Part shown: positions 22,481 to 30,298 of the stretch, piece after piece
Layout: every line of letters begins with the position of its first letter
Numbering within the stretch: position 1 is the stretch's first letter
Source of the DNA: Bacteroidia bacterium
Lineage (GTDB): Bacteria > Bacteroidota > Bacteroidia > JANWJV01
Direction of reading: 5' to 3'
Assembly (NCBI GenBank): GCA_025451785.1
Contig: JANWJV010000075.1
Location: 1 to 36,019, forward strand
Length of the DNA stretch: 36,019 bases
The notes under the pieces: model-generated
Told to the model about the DNA's origin: nothing
The model's input: the letters and a program-made list of their open reading frames with translations, nothing else
Database searches by the model: none
Made by a program: the position numbers and the translations under genes

Positions 22481-24361
22481 TTAAGGTTTTACGATGAGCA
22501 CCGGCACTTTCACTTTGTGGCGCACCGCGTTAACTGTCGTACCCAGGATGATGTCTTTGAGGCCCCGGTGGCCATGTGCTCCCATTACCAGAAGGTCGGC
22601 GCCCGAAGCGTTCACGATCTCGGGAATGCTCTTCTTGGGATCGCCATAGCCCAGTTCGGTACTGACAACGAACCCCATCGAGGCGATCTCCTCCCCGTAT
22701 TTCTCGAGGTTGCTCTTGTCGGTAGAGGTTTCCATGTCCTCGATCTCGGTGTCCATCATATGGGCTCCGGCCGTTTCCACAATGTGAATGAGAAGGTATT
22801 CCGCATTTTTTCCTCCCTGTGATAGGGCGTTGCTGATGGCGGCGCTGTCGGTAGAGGAGAAGTCGACCGTAACAGCCACTTTCTTGTAAGGCTTTTCCGT
22901 AACGATCTGAAGGTTCTTGACAACGCCTTCCGGGGTAAGTGTTTTGCGGTGCAAAAGTTTTTTGAAGAAAGGGAAGAAGGTAATGTATAGCAGGAAGAGG
23001 CCGGTGATGATCGCAAGGGGGATCACTACGAAATAAATGAGACCAGGATAAGGTGATGTTTCTGCCCATCCCGCGATCTGTTCTCCAAGCCATTTGATGT
23101 TGAGCGATATGATGATACCAGCGGCGATCCAGGCGCAAACCTTCATCCAAAGAGGGATGGCGAAACTGCCCATGGTCTTGCGGTCGCTCGTGAAGTGGAT
23201 AAGAGGAACAACAGCGAATCCCAGCTGCAGGCTCAGGATCACCTGGCTGAGGATAAGCAGGTCCATGGTCTTGCCTTCCCCATAAATGGCAATGACAATG
23301 TAAGCGGGAACAATGGCGATGAGCCGCGTGATAAGGCGTCGCAGCCAGGGCTGGATGCGGAGGTTCAGGTAACCTTCCATCACGATCTGTCCCGAAAGTG
23401 TTCCTGTAAGTGTTGAGCTTTGCCCGGCCGCGATAAGCGCGATGGCGAACAGGGCAGGGGCCATGCTGCCTCCTAACAGATCGGTAAGCAAGTGATGTGC
23501 GTCTTTGATATCGGTCACCCCCGTATGTCCATTACTGTAAAAGGCGGAGGCAGCCAGGATAAGAATGGCGGCGTTCACAAAAAGAGCCATGTTAAGCGCG
23601 ATGCCGGTGTCAATAAGATTGAAGCGGATGGCTTCGGCCACCCCGCCCTTGTTGCGTTCGATCCGCCTTGTTTGTACCAGCGATGAATGCAGGTAAAGGT
23701 TATGCGGCATTACCGTTGCGCCAATGATGCCGATGATGATCTCCAGTGATCCTACAGGTACTGTAGGAACGAGCCCTTTCAGAAGCGGTCCTGCTTCCGG
23801 GCTCACAAAAATGAGCTCAGCTACGAACGCGAGGCCTACGGTGGCGACGAGCATCAGGATGAATAATTCCATTTTCCGCATCCCGAAGCGCTGCAGTACA
23901 AGTAACAGGAACGTATCGAGCACGCAGATGGAGACACCGGCCAGGAGAGGCAGCCCGAAAAGCAACTGCAGGCCAATGGCCATCCCGATCACTTCGGCCA
24001 GGTCGCAGGCGGCAATGGCTATCTCGGCGAGTATCCACAGGAAGAAGTTGACCACAGGGTGGTAATTGGCCCTTGATGCCTGTGCAAGGTCCAGGCCCCG
24101 CACCAGGCCCAGCCGCGCGCTGAGGCTCTGCAGCAGCAAGGCCATAAGGTTGCTCATCACCAATACCCAAAGGAGTGAATAGCCAAAGCGGCTTCCGCCG
24201 GCAATGTCGGTCGCCCAGTTACCAGGGTCCATATACCCCACGCTTACCAGGTAAGCAGGACCGGCAAAGGCCATGAGCTTCTTCCAGAAACTTCTTTTGC
24301 CCCTGGTCTCCACCGAGGAATGTACCTCTGAAAGTGATTTGGTATTTGCCGCGCTGTCCAT
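22481..24361 (-). CDS. mntH: NRAMP-family Mn/Fe transporter fused to a universal stress protein domain
   Basis: A 626-residue fusion. Residues 25 to about 465 are an NRAMP divalent-metal:proton symporter with the metal-site motifs DPGNWATD (D45-N48, TM1) and MPHNLYLHSS (M218-H220, TM6) and about 11 membrane helices. Residues from about 480 to the end form a UspA domain (KKVAVTVDFS...; VMGAHGHRGLKDIILGTTV with the G-x2-G-x9-G-[ST] nucleotide motif), so it probably binds ATP or AMP in the cytosol. Ordinary MntH proteins are about 420 residues; the added domain may tie uptake to energy or stress state. ATG 24361 overlaps the mntR stop by one base (TAATG), so the pair is translationally coupled. 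Confidence 0.93.
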   Translation of the reverse strand: MDSAANTKSLSEVHSSVETRGKRSFWKKLMAFAGPAYLVSVGYMDPGNWATDIAGGSRFGYSLLWVLVMSNLMALLLQSLSARLGLVRGLDLAQASRANYHPVVNFFLWILAEIAIAACDLAEVIGMAIGLQLLFGLPLLAGVSICVLDTFLLLVLQRFGMRKMELFILMLVATVGLAFVAELIFVSPEAGPLLKGLVPTVPVGSLEIIIGIIGATVMPHNLYLHSSLVQTRRIERNKGGVAEAIRFNLIDTGIALNMALFVNAAILILAASAFYSNGHTGVTDIKDAHHLLTDLLGGSMAPALFAIALIAAGQSSTLTGTLSGQIVMEGYLNLRIQPWLRRLITRLIAIVPAYIVIAIYGEGKTMDLLILSQVILSLQLGFAVVPLIHFTSDRKTMGSFAIPLWMKVCAWIAAGIIISLNIKWLGEQIAGWAETSPYPGLIYFVVIPLAIITGLFLLYITFFPFFKKLLHRKTLTPEGVVKNLQIVTEKPYKKVAVTVDFSSTDSAAISNALSQGGKNAEYLLIHIVETAGAHMMDTEIEDMETSTDKSNLEKYGEEIASMGFVVSTELGYGDPKKSIPEIVNASGADLLVMGAHGHRGLKDIILGTTVNAVRHKVKVPVLIVKP

Positions 24362-25014
24362 TACCCGATCAGGATGTTCTTGGCCACCTCGTGGCTGATG
24401 TATAGTTCTTTCTTATTGTCTACAGATATCTTCAGGGACCTGTCGTACTCTATTATATCGGTCACCTGGATCCTGCAGCCGAGAGCCAGGCCCTCTTTGT
24501 CAAGGTAACGGAGGAATGAAGGATCGTGGTCGTCCACTCCTTTCATGATGCCTGAGCTTTTTCGTTTTAGTCCCGAAAGCAGTTTGACCTTTTGCGTTTC
24601 TATCCTTCCTTTTGAATCGGGAATGGGATCGCCGTGTGGATCGAACTTGGGATAATCAAGAAGCTTGTCGATCTGCTCGATTAGCTTGTCGGAGTTTATA
24701 TGCTCCAGTTGTTCCGCCACCATGTGCACCTCGTCCCAGCGGAAGCTCAGCTTCTTGACCAGGAACATTTCCCAGAGGCGATGCTTGCGGATGATCATTA
24801 AGGCGGTCTTTTCGCCCCGGCTGGTCAGCCGAACCCCCTGGTACTTCCGGTAATGGATAAGGTCCTTGGCCGAAAGTTTTTTGAGCATGTCGGTTACCGA
24901 CGAGGCCTTGGTGTCCATGGCCTCCGCGATGGCGTTGGTAGTGATGGGGGCATTGTTCTTTTCCCTGAGCTTGTAGATCGCTTTGAGGTAGTTCTCCTCG
25001 CTGAGGCTGTTCAT
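24361..25014 (-). CDS. mntR: DtxR/MntR-family metal-dependent repressor
   Basis: A 217-residue regulator. The N-terminal winged helix (MNSLSEENYLKAIYKL; ITTNAIAEAMDTKASSVTDMLKKL) is followed by the metal-binding and dimerisation domain (HRLWEMFLVKKL; AEQLEHI; LDYPKFDPHGDPIP) and a C-terminal SH3/FeoA-like domain (LALGCRIQVTDI), as in the longer DtxR/IdeR type. It should bind Mn2+ or Fe2+ and repress metal uptake. The frame continues to a TTG at 25035, but that codon lies in the promoter, so ATG 25014 is the start. A perfect palindrome 34 bp upstream (25048-25067) is the obvious operator. Confidence 0.92.
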   Translation of the reverse strand: MNSLSEENYLKAIYKLREKNNAPITTNAIAEAMDTKASSVTDMLKKLSAKDLIHYRKYQGVRLTSRGEKTALMIIRKHRLWEMFLVKKLSFRWDEVHMVAEQLEHINSDKLIEQIDKLLDYPKFDPHGDPIPDSKGRIETQKVKLLSGLKRKSSGIMKGVDDHDPSFLRYLDKEGLALGCRIQVTDIIEYDRSLKISVDNKKELYISHEVAKNILIG

Positions 25015-25032
25015 GGGTAAGAATATTTTCGA

Positions 25033-25040
25033 CAAATATA
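25033..25040 (-). promoter_or_regulatory. -7 promoter element (TATATTTG) of mntR-mntH
   Basis: A minus-strand perfect TAnnTTTG match, 18 nt before ATG 25014. Its centre is 21 bp from the centre of the operator palindrome. Confidence 0.75.
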
Positions 25041-25047
25041 TGAATTA

Positions 25048-25067
25048 TTTTTAGATATGTCTAAAAA
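25048..25067. promoter_or_regulatory. Predicted MntR/DtxR operator palindrome
   Basis: TTTTTAGA (25048-25055), TATG, TCTAAAAA (25060-25067): perfect 8-bp inverted arms with a 4-bp spacer. It resembles DtxR/MntR-family boxes of the TTTAGG...CCTAAA type. It sits midway between the divergent -7 elements (centres about 21 bp to the left and 20 bp to the right), covering both -33 regions, so one bound dimer could silence both operons. Confidence 0.75.
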
Positions 25068-25073
25068 AAATAT

Positions 25074-25081
25074 TAGTTTTG
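25074..25081 (+). promoter_or_regulatory. -7 promoter element (TAGTTTTG) of the oxidoreductase-Rieske-porin operon
   Basis: A perfect TAnnTTTG match, 13 nt before ATG 25095, with the palindrome in the position of the -33 region. Confidence 0.75.
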
Positions 25082-25094
25082 TAAAAAATAGTTC

Positions 25095-26312
25095 ATGTTA
25101 AAGTACATTTCTCTCCTTTTAATCACAGCCATCGCCCTTGTTTCATGCAGTAAGTTAGTGCCCCCCGAGCCGGCCCCCGAAGAGGTGCTGGCAGGCACCG
25201 TGCCTGGCCTTACACAAGCCCAGGAAAAAGAACACCTGGTAGGGGATGCTTTCTTCGGCAAAGTGTTCGGCACGGCCGACGGCCTTGGTCCCGTGTTCGT
25301 GCAAACGACTTGCTCCAATTGTCATGTAGGCAATGGCAAAGGACATCCTTCCACCATGGTGACACGTTTCGGTAATAACCAGGGAAGTGCATTTGATTAT
25401 CTGAATAATAAAGGAGGAGCCCAACTGCAGCCCAGGGCCATCGCGGGCTATGTGCCTGAATACCTTCCTTCAGAAGCGAACGTAATTACCCGCAGGCTGG
25501 CGCCCATCGTCATGGGGCTTGGCTATATAGCTGCCCTCAGCGACCAAAGCATTTTGGCCAATGCCGATTCAGCCGACCTTAACGGCGACGGCATTTCAGG
25601 AAGGCCTTGTTATGTTGATCCTTCCTCCTTCTTTATCCCTCAGTCCTTTCATATTCCCAATAACGGGAAATACATCGGCCGTTTCGGAAAAAAGGCAGAG
25701 AAGGTAACGCTCCTCGACCAGGTGGTGTTTGCCCTCAAGCAGGACATCGGTATTACTTCCGACTTTGATCCGCAGGATATTTTTAACCCTCTTTCAGGTA
25801 ACTTTACCGGCGACCAGGTGGCTGATCCCGAAGTGAGTTCGTATGTGGTGAACAGCCTTGTGTTCTATATGCGTACGCTCAAAGCGCCCGAGCGCCGAAA
25901 CGCGGAGGACCCTGATGTTAAGGAAGGCGAAAAGCTCTTTGGTCAGATAGGCTGCGAGAGTTGCCATAAGCCTGACCACGTAACTGCCGTATCTGACATT
26001 GAAGCGCTCAGCAACAAGACCTTTCATCCCTTTTCTGATTTTCTGTTGCATGACATGGGCCCCGCGCTCGACGACGGTTATCCCGAAGGCGGCGCGGCAA
26101 GCAACGAGTGGAGAACACCGGCATTGTGGGGATTGGGCTTAGCAGAGACCACCCAGGGCGGCAAAATGTTTTTGCTTCACGATGGCAGGGCAACAGGCAT
26201 AGAGCAAGCCCTGAGCTTCCACGGAGGGGAGTCGCAGAACGCGCGTAACGCGTTCTTTACCCTCTCTGAAACGCAGCGGAAGCAGGTCATTAAATTTCTA
26301 ATGTCACTTTGA
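25095..26312 (+). CDS. Di-heme oxidoreductase (DHOR family) lipoprotein
   Basis: A 405-residue periplasmic c-type cytochrome. The signal ends in lipobox ALVSCSK (C18). Two heme-attachment motifs are visible: CSNCH at 73-77 and CESCH at 287-291. A DLNGDGISG loop (161-169) resembles a calcium-binding loop. The arrangement matches the DHOR ('thiol oxidoreductase' or putative peroxidase) family, whose members in other bacteria often lie in iron-regulated clusters. The exact reaction is not established. It leads an operon divergent from mntR-mntH: its TGA overlaps the Rieske ATG by one base, and the Rieske stop overlaps the porin ATG by four. It probably moves electrons at the periplasmic face during metal handling; this last step is inference. 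Confidence 0.85.
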   Translation: MLKYISLLLITAIALVSCSKLVPPEPAPEEVLAGTVPGLTQAQEKEHLVGDAFFGKVFGTADGLGPVFVQTTCSNCHVGNGKGHPSTMVTRFGNNQGSAFDYLNNKGGAQLQPRAIAGYVPEYLPSEANVITRRLAPIVMGLGYIAALSDQSILANADSADLNGDGISGRPCYVDPSSFFIPQSFHIPNNGKYIGRFGKKAEKVTLLDQVVFALKQDIGITSDFDPQDIFNPLSGNFTGDQVADPEVSSYVVNSLVFYMRTLKAPERRNAEDPDVKEGEKLFGQIGCESCHKPDHVTAVSDIEALSNKTFHPFSDFLLHDMGPALDDGYPEGGAASNEWRTPALWGLGLAETTQGGKMFLLHDGRATGIEQALSFHGGESQNARNAFFTLSETQRKQVIKFLMSL

Positions 26313-26743
26313 TGAGCACACGAAGACAATTTCTCAGAACAGGAGGCACCCTCGCTGTGGCTTGCGGGGCCGGATTAATGGGAGCATTGCTCGAAAGCTG
26401 TGGCTCCGCTAAGACCATTACAGCAGTTTCATCGGGCGATAAGCTCATGGTAAAACGTTCGGACCTGGAAGGAAGCAAAAGCTTTGTAGTGGTTCGCGGC
26501 GCTCCCGCCAACTTGCCTGCTGATATTTACCTGCTGGAAGAGGCGGGCAAGTTTACAGCCCTGCCCATGCTTTGCACGCACAAAGCATGCGACCTGAAGC
26601 CAACAGGAAAAACACTTACCTGCTTTTGCCACGGCAGCGAATTCTCCTCTGTTGGCAAAGTGCTTAAAAGCCCCGCTACTGTTGACCTGCAACCTTACAA
26701 AGTAACCACCGACGATACTTCGATCTACATCCATTTGAAATGA
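26312..26743 (+). CDS. Rieske [2Fe-2S] protein with Tat signal
   Basis: About 143 residues. The N-terminus STRRQFLRTGG is a twin-arginine signal followed by a hydrophobic stretch, with a possible lipobox at LLESCGS. The Rieske ligands are present as CTHKACDL (C and H) and CFCHGSEF (C and H), spaced as in small soluble Rieske ferredoxin-like proteins. The folded cluster protein is therefore exported to the periplasm by Tat. The frame also contains a TTG at 26309, but ATG 26312, overlapping the upstream TGA, is the natural start. With a di-heme cytochrome before it and a porin after it, it looks like an electron-transfer partner of the cytochrome and not part of a bc1 complex, whose cytochrome b is absent. 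Confidence 0.9.
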   Translation: MSTRRQFLRTGGTLAVACGAGLMGALLESCGSAKTITAVSSGDKLMVKRSDLEGSKSFVVVRGAPANLPADIYLLEEAGKFTALPMLCTHKACDLKPTGKTLTCFCHGSEFSSVGKVLKSPATVDLQPYKVTTDDTSIYIHLK

Positions 26744-27942
26744 AAAAAACACTCCTGTATTTTGTCTATTCTCTATTGCCTACTGCCTACTGCCTACTGC
26801 CTACAAGTTCTTACTCGCAGCAGGATAGTTCCTCCTCCTCCCAAAACGCCATCTACAACCGCCCCTTTATTTCGCTGGGAAAAACAAATACCGCTGTAGG
26901 CGGATACCTCGAAGGCAATACCAATTACTTTTCTGAAGATGGTGTTACTGAAGGATTCTCTATGGAGCTCAGGCGCTTCAATATATTTCTCTATTCACGA
27001 ATTCATGAGCGCATAAAGTTTATTTCGGAGCTGGAATTCGAACATGGTACTGAGGAGATCGCGCTGGAGACCGCCTTGCTTGACTTTGAGTTCCATCCCG
27101 CTTTCAACCTGAGGGCAGGTATTCTGCTGCCGCAGATCGGCCTGGTGAACGCCAATCACGATTCCCCCAAATGGGATTTTGTAGAACGCCCCATTTCCTC
27201 CACCGCCATTATTCCTACCACACTTTCAGAAGTGGGTGTGGGATTCCACGGTAAGTTTTTTTCAAACGCGGGAACAGTGGCCTATGACGTGTATCTCATG
27301 AACGGCTTGCAGGACGGGATCATTCTCAATGAAGAGGGCAGGACCCACCTTGCCAGTGGAAAGAACCCCGAAATGTTCGGGGAGGATAACAATGGTGTTC
27401 CTATGTTCAATGCCAGGCTGGCCTTTTCTAACAGCAAGTTGGGCGAGATCGGTCTTTCATGGTACGGCGGGGTTTATAACAGCTTTCGCCTGGATGGAGT
27501 AGAGGTGGATGCTAAAAGAAAGCTTTCGCTTACAGCCTTTGACCTTAGCACCGCTATACGCAAGCTGAAGATACAAGGCGAACTTGCGTTTGTGAAAATA
27601 CAAGTACCCGAGGGCTTAGAGGAGTTGTACGGAACAAATCAGTACGGTGCCTTCCTCGAATTGGGCCATCCTATTCTGAAAAAGAAAATGCTTGGCTTTG
27701 AGGACGCGCAGCTCTCAGTACATCTCCGTGCTGAAAAGGCAGACTTTAACCAGGGCACTTTTGTTTTTGATGGGTCTAAAATTGGAGATGAGGTAAGCGC
27801 TCTTTCATTTGGCCTTAGCTGGAGGCCTCTTGCCGGATCGGTGATCAGGGCTAACTACCGGTACCACTGGATCTACGATTTTTTCGGGAATCCTCCCGCG
27901 CACCTTGGAGGCATACAAGTGGGTATCGCCACTTATTTTTGA
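26740..27942 (+). CDS. Outer-membrane beta-barrel porin (phosphate-selective porin O/P-like)
   Basis: A 400-residue outer-membrane barrel. The signal peptide is followed by a Gln/Ser-rich mature start and alternating beta-strands, and the chain ends in aromatic ATYF, the usual barrel C-terminus. Segments such as GGYLEGNTNYFSEDG, SMELRRFNIFLYSRIHERIKFISELEFEHG and LRAGILLPQIGLVN are typical of the OprO/P-like porins of Bacteroidota. ATG overlaps the Rieske stop (ATGA), so it belongs to the redox operon. It may admit or export the operon's substrate, plausibly a metal complex. Residues 9-22 of the signal peptide are encoded by a heptamer array, giving a 7-residue repeat LLPTAYC / LLPTSSY. Confidence 0.85.
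   Translation: MKKTLLYFVYSLLPTAYCLLPTSSYSQQDSSSSSQNAIYNRPFISLGKTNTAVGGYLEGNTNYFSEDGVTEGFSMELRRFNIFLYSRIHERIKFISELEFEHGTEEIALETALLDFEFHPAFNLRAGILLPQIGLVNANHDSPKWDFVERPISSTAIIPTTLSEVGVGFHGKFFSNAGTVAYDVYLMNGLQDGIILNEEGRTHLASGKNPEMFGEDNNGVPMFNARLAFSNSKLGEIGLSWYGGVYNSFRLDGVEVDAKRKLSLTAFDLSTAIRKLKIQGELAFVKIQVPEGLEELYGTNQYGAFLELGHPILKKKMLGFEDAQLSVHLRAEKADFNQGTFVFDGSKIGDEVSALSFGLSWRPLAGSVIRANYRYHWIYDFFGNPPAHLGGIQVGIATYF
26764..26805. repeat. Period-7 array inside the porin signal-peptide codons
   Basis: Units gtctatt, ctctatt, gcctact (three times) and gcctaca keep one register over 42 bp within the coding sequence. Because 7 and 3 are coprime, three units make a 21-bp, 7-codon protein repeat. Confidence 0.9.
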
Positions 27943-28343
27943 CCCTCCAGCTTTACGAACGTATAGGTTCGTTGCGTTACGGCCTTTGATTTACCGTCAG
28001 TAAGATCGAAGGTGATGCTTTGCCCGCTAATGATGCCTTTGTACTCCTGCTCCCCTGTCATCCCTTTTACTTTGAACTTTATCTTGCACTTTTTTACTTT
28101 GTACTTTCCGCTCAGCACCATGTCCACATTTCCCTTGTGGAACCAGGTGATCACTTTTTTATAGTTGTTTACCGAGGTGGAGGCGATCACGCTGCCATCC
28201 TCGTAGAACCGGAGCACCGCCGAATTCTCATTGTCGATCTTGAAAACATAAATGCCCCCGTATTCCGGCCTACAGGTGTCACCCTTAAAGCTTGTCAGCA
28301 GCACGATAAATACCAATCCCAATATGTATTTCATAGTTGTCAT
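27933..28343 (-). CDS. Small exported protein, function unknown
   Basis: About 136 residues with an N-terminal signal sequence (MKYILGLVFIVLLTSFKG). The mature part is beta-rich (AVLRFYEDGSVIAST, VDMVLSGKYKVKKCKIKFKVKG, GIISGQSITFDL), like a small lipocalin- or META-type barrel, but no family is assigned. ATG 28343 and ATG 28334 are both possible; neither has a clear ribosome site, and the second gives a cleaner signal peptide. It is the third gene of a minus-strand operon (10 nt after the TPR gene) and overlaps the end of the porin gene tail-to-tail by 10 bp. Confidence 0.7.
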   Translation of the reverse strand: MTTMKYILGLVFIVLLTSFKGDTCRPEYGGIYVFKIDNENSAVLRFYEDGSVIASTSVNNYKKVITWFHKGNVDMVLSGKYKVKKCKIKFKVKGMTGEQEYKGIISGQSITFDLTDGKSKAVTQRTYTFVKLEGQK

Positions 28344-28353
28344 AATTGTTGTT

Positions 28354-29175
28354 CTAATTACATTTCTCCTTCAAATAGTGTTCCGCGTCTTCATAACCCT
28401 GTTCCAGCGCCTCTTTCCAGTCAGCGCAGGCCCCGGTGGTATCTCCCGCTTTTGACCTGGCCCAGGCCCTGTTCATGTAAACGCCCCTGGCTTCGGGATT
28501 GAGTTTGATCAGCTGGTCGAAGTCGCTGATGGCAGCGGTATAGTCTTTCATCTCGATATGGCACTTACCCTTGTAAAAGATCGCGTCGTTGTATCCGGGG
28601 ATCAGGGTCAGGGTCTTGTCAAAGTCCACAATAGCCTCTTTGTATTTCTCCAGCTGAAACTTGGCCATGCCCCGGTTATGATAAGCATAAGCAAAATCGG
28701 GGATAAGCTGAATGGCTTTGTCGTAATCCTTTATCTCGCCCTTGTAATCTCCGTATTGCCCTCTTGCAAAGCCCCGACTGTAGTAGGCGTCGGCGTTCTT
28801 CGGTTTCAGCTCTATGGTCTTACTAAAATCTTTAATGGCGCTGCGGTACTCTTTCAGTTCGCTGCGGGCGATGCCGCGGTTGAACCAGGCATCGGCATTG
28901 TCGGGCTTCAGCTTAATGGCCATGCTGAAATCCTCAATTGCTTCTTTATAGTTGAGCAGCTTGCCTTTGGAGATGCCCCTGTTCACATAGGTCTTTACCA
29001 GCACCAGGTCCCTGGCGCCCGACTCAATGGCATTGTTGTATGATTCAATGGCGCCGCTGAAATCCTGCTTGTAATACTTCGCTATCCCGGCCGCGAGATG
29101 TTCCTCGGCGGCCTTTTGGGCTGCTACAGGCCAGCTGAAAAGGAAAAGCAATGCGGCCATACAAGCCTGTTTCAT
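28354..29175 (-). CDS. Exported TPR-repeat protein
   Basis: A 273-residue periplasmic protein: signal peptide MKQACMAALLFLFSWPVAAQ, then about seven tetratricopeptide repeats with the classic spacing (for example AIEDFSMAIKLKPDNADAWFNRGIARSEL). It ends in a helix GACADWKEALEQGY and a terminal Cys-Asn, the tail common to exported TPR proteins of this phylum. TPRs mediate protein-protein contacts; the partner is unknown. The open frame extends 70 codons upstream into the neighbouring gene, but that part is a frame shadow; ATG 29175 with the signal peptide is the start. It is a paralogue of the preceding gene, 13 nt away. Confidence 0.85.
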   Translation of the reverse strand: MKQACMAALLFLFSWPVAAQKAAEEHLAAGIAKYYKQDFSGAIESYNNAIESGARDLVLVKTYVNRGISKGKLLNYKEAIEDFSMAIKLKPDNADAWFNRGIARSELKEYRSAIKDFSKTIELKPKNADAYYSRGFARGQYGDYKGEIKDYDKAIQLIPDFAYAYHNRGMAKFQLEKYKEAIVDFDKTLTLIPGYNDAIFYKGKCHIEMKDYTAAISDFDQLIKLNPEARGVYMNRAWARSKAGDTTGACADWKEALEQGYEDAEHYLKEKCN

Positions 29176-29188
29176 AGTACGGTTTCCC

Positions 29189-30115
29189 TTACTTGCAATA
29201 CAGGTTGATGTAATTATAAGCTTCAGAATATCCCAGCTCCCCCGCTTTGCTCCAATCGCTGCAGGCGCCGTCCTTTTCGTTGAGGTTGAGCTTTGCCACA
29301 GCGAGAAAATGCCAGGCTTCGGCCAGTTTGGGATTGGCGTCCACCGCCTTCTTGCAGTCATCGGCCGATCCGCGCTGGTCGCCAAGGTCTCGTTTCAAAA
29401 GTCCGCGTGTAAGATAAGCGTCGGCGTATTTTGCGTCAAGTTCAATGGCGCTGTTAAGGTCTTCCATGCCGCCCTTTGCGTCACGCATCTTAATGCGGGT
29501 AAGGCTCCTGTGATAGAGCACTTCCTTGTTGCTGGCCTTGAGCTTAAGCGCGCTGGCGTAATCATCGAGCGCTCCCTGGTAATCTTCCAACTGGTGTTTG
29601 CAGCGTCCGCGGCTAAGGAAAGCGTTGCCAAGGTTTGGTTTAAGTTCCAGTGCCTTGTTATATTCAACAAGCGCGGCGTTGTAGTCGCCCGACTTGCTCT
29701 TTTCAGTTCCCCTGATCACGTATGATTCGGCGAGGCGCGGGTTGAGCGAGTTGGCTTTGTTGAGGTCCTTGATGCCTCCTGAGAAATCTTCCAGCTTTTT
29801 CTTGGCAAGTCCGCGGTGGAACCAGGCATCAGCATTATCAGGCTTCAGCTCCAGGCTCTTGTCGAAATCGGCAATGGCGCCTTTGAAGTCCTTCATGTCG
29901 AACTTTGCCATCGCCATAAGCGCGTAGGCTTCGGGTATATCGGGTTGTGCTTTTAAGGCCATGGTGCAGTTGAGGATGGCTCCTTCATAGTCACCGGTGG
30001 TATAGCTCGTTTTACCGCTTGCGATATAGTCAAGAGGGCCCGGACCGGGACTTGGCTGCGCAAGTGTAAGCACTGATACAGCCATTAAAACGCCGACAAA
30101 AAGCAATTTTTTCAT
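29189..30115 (-). CDS. Exported TPR-repeat protein
   Basis: A 308-residue protein with signal peptide MKKLLFVGVLMAVSVLTLAQ and about eight tetratricopeptide repeats (for example GAIADFDKSLELKPDNADAWFHRGLAKKK). The C-terminal module GACSDWSKAGELGYSEAYNYINLYCK mirrors that of the next gene, pointing to tandem duplication. ATG 30115 is chosen because it gives the signal peptide; the frame extends 12 codons further without support. A near-consensus -7 element (TATTTTG, one base short, at 30149-30155 on the minus strand) lies 33 nt upstream. It leads a three-gene operon with the second TPR gene and the small exported protein. Confidence 0.85.
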   Translation of the reverse strand: MKKLLFVGVLMAVSVLTLAQPSPGPGPLDYIASGKTSYTTGDYEGAILNCTMALKAQPDIPEAYALMAMAKFDMKDFKGAIADFDKSLELKPDNADAWFHRGLAKKKLEDFSGGIKDLNKANSLNPRLAESYVIRGTEKSKSGDYNAALVEYNKALELKPNLGNAFLSRGRCKHQLEDYQGALDDYASALKLKASNKEVLYHRSLTRIKMRDAKGGMEDLNSAIELDAKYADAYLTRGLLKRDLGDQRGSADDCKKAVDANPKLAEAWHFLAVAKLNLNEKDGACSDWSKAGELGYSEAYNYINLYCK

Positions 30116-30298
30116 GATGAGGGTTTGTATTGGTTCGTTTAAACAAAGCAAAATAGCAGCAAAAAACCCTCCGTTCTTAAGGGGGCTGCGCTAAGTTTTA
30201 AACAGGTGATTGTGTATTGTGAGAAAAAATCGCTGGCATGATTATGGCAGTCAGCAAAACAATCTATACTTTAGAGCTTCCAAAAAAACAAAAAAAAT

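Noticed and set aside
22530-23150. 206-codon minus-strand frame inside mntH
   Set aside because: A shifted frame of the mntH-Usp gene, Arg/His-rich and without domain signal.
26312-26743. Rieske protein as part of a cytochrome bc1 or b6f complex
   Set aside because: No cytochrome b or c1 gene is adjacent, and the context is a cytochrome-porin operon.
29176-29385. N-terminal 70-codon extension of the second TPR gene
   Set aside because: It overlaps the preceding TPR gene in another frame; a proper signal peptide begins at ATG 29175.
30116-30298. A small RNA gene or riboswitch in the 183-bp gap
   Set aside because: Only weak GC-rich pairing and no recognised motif or terminator were seen.
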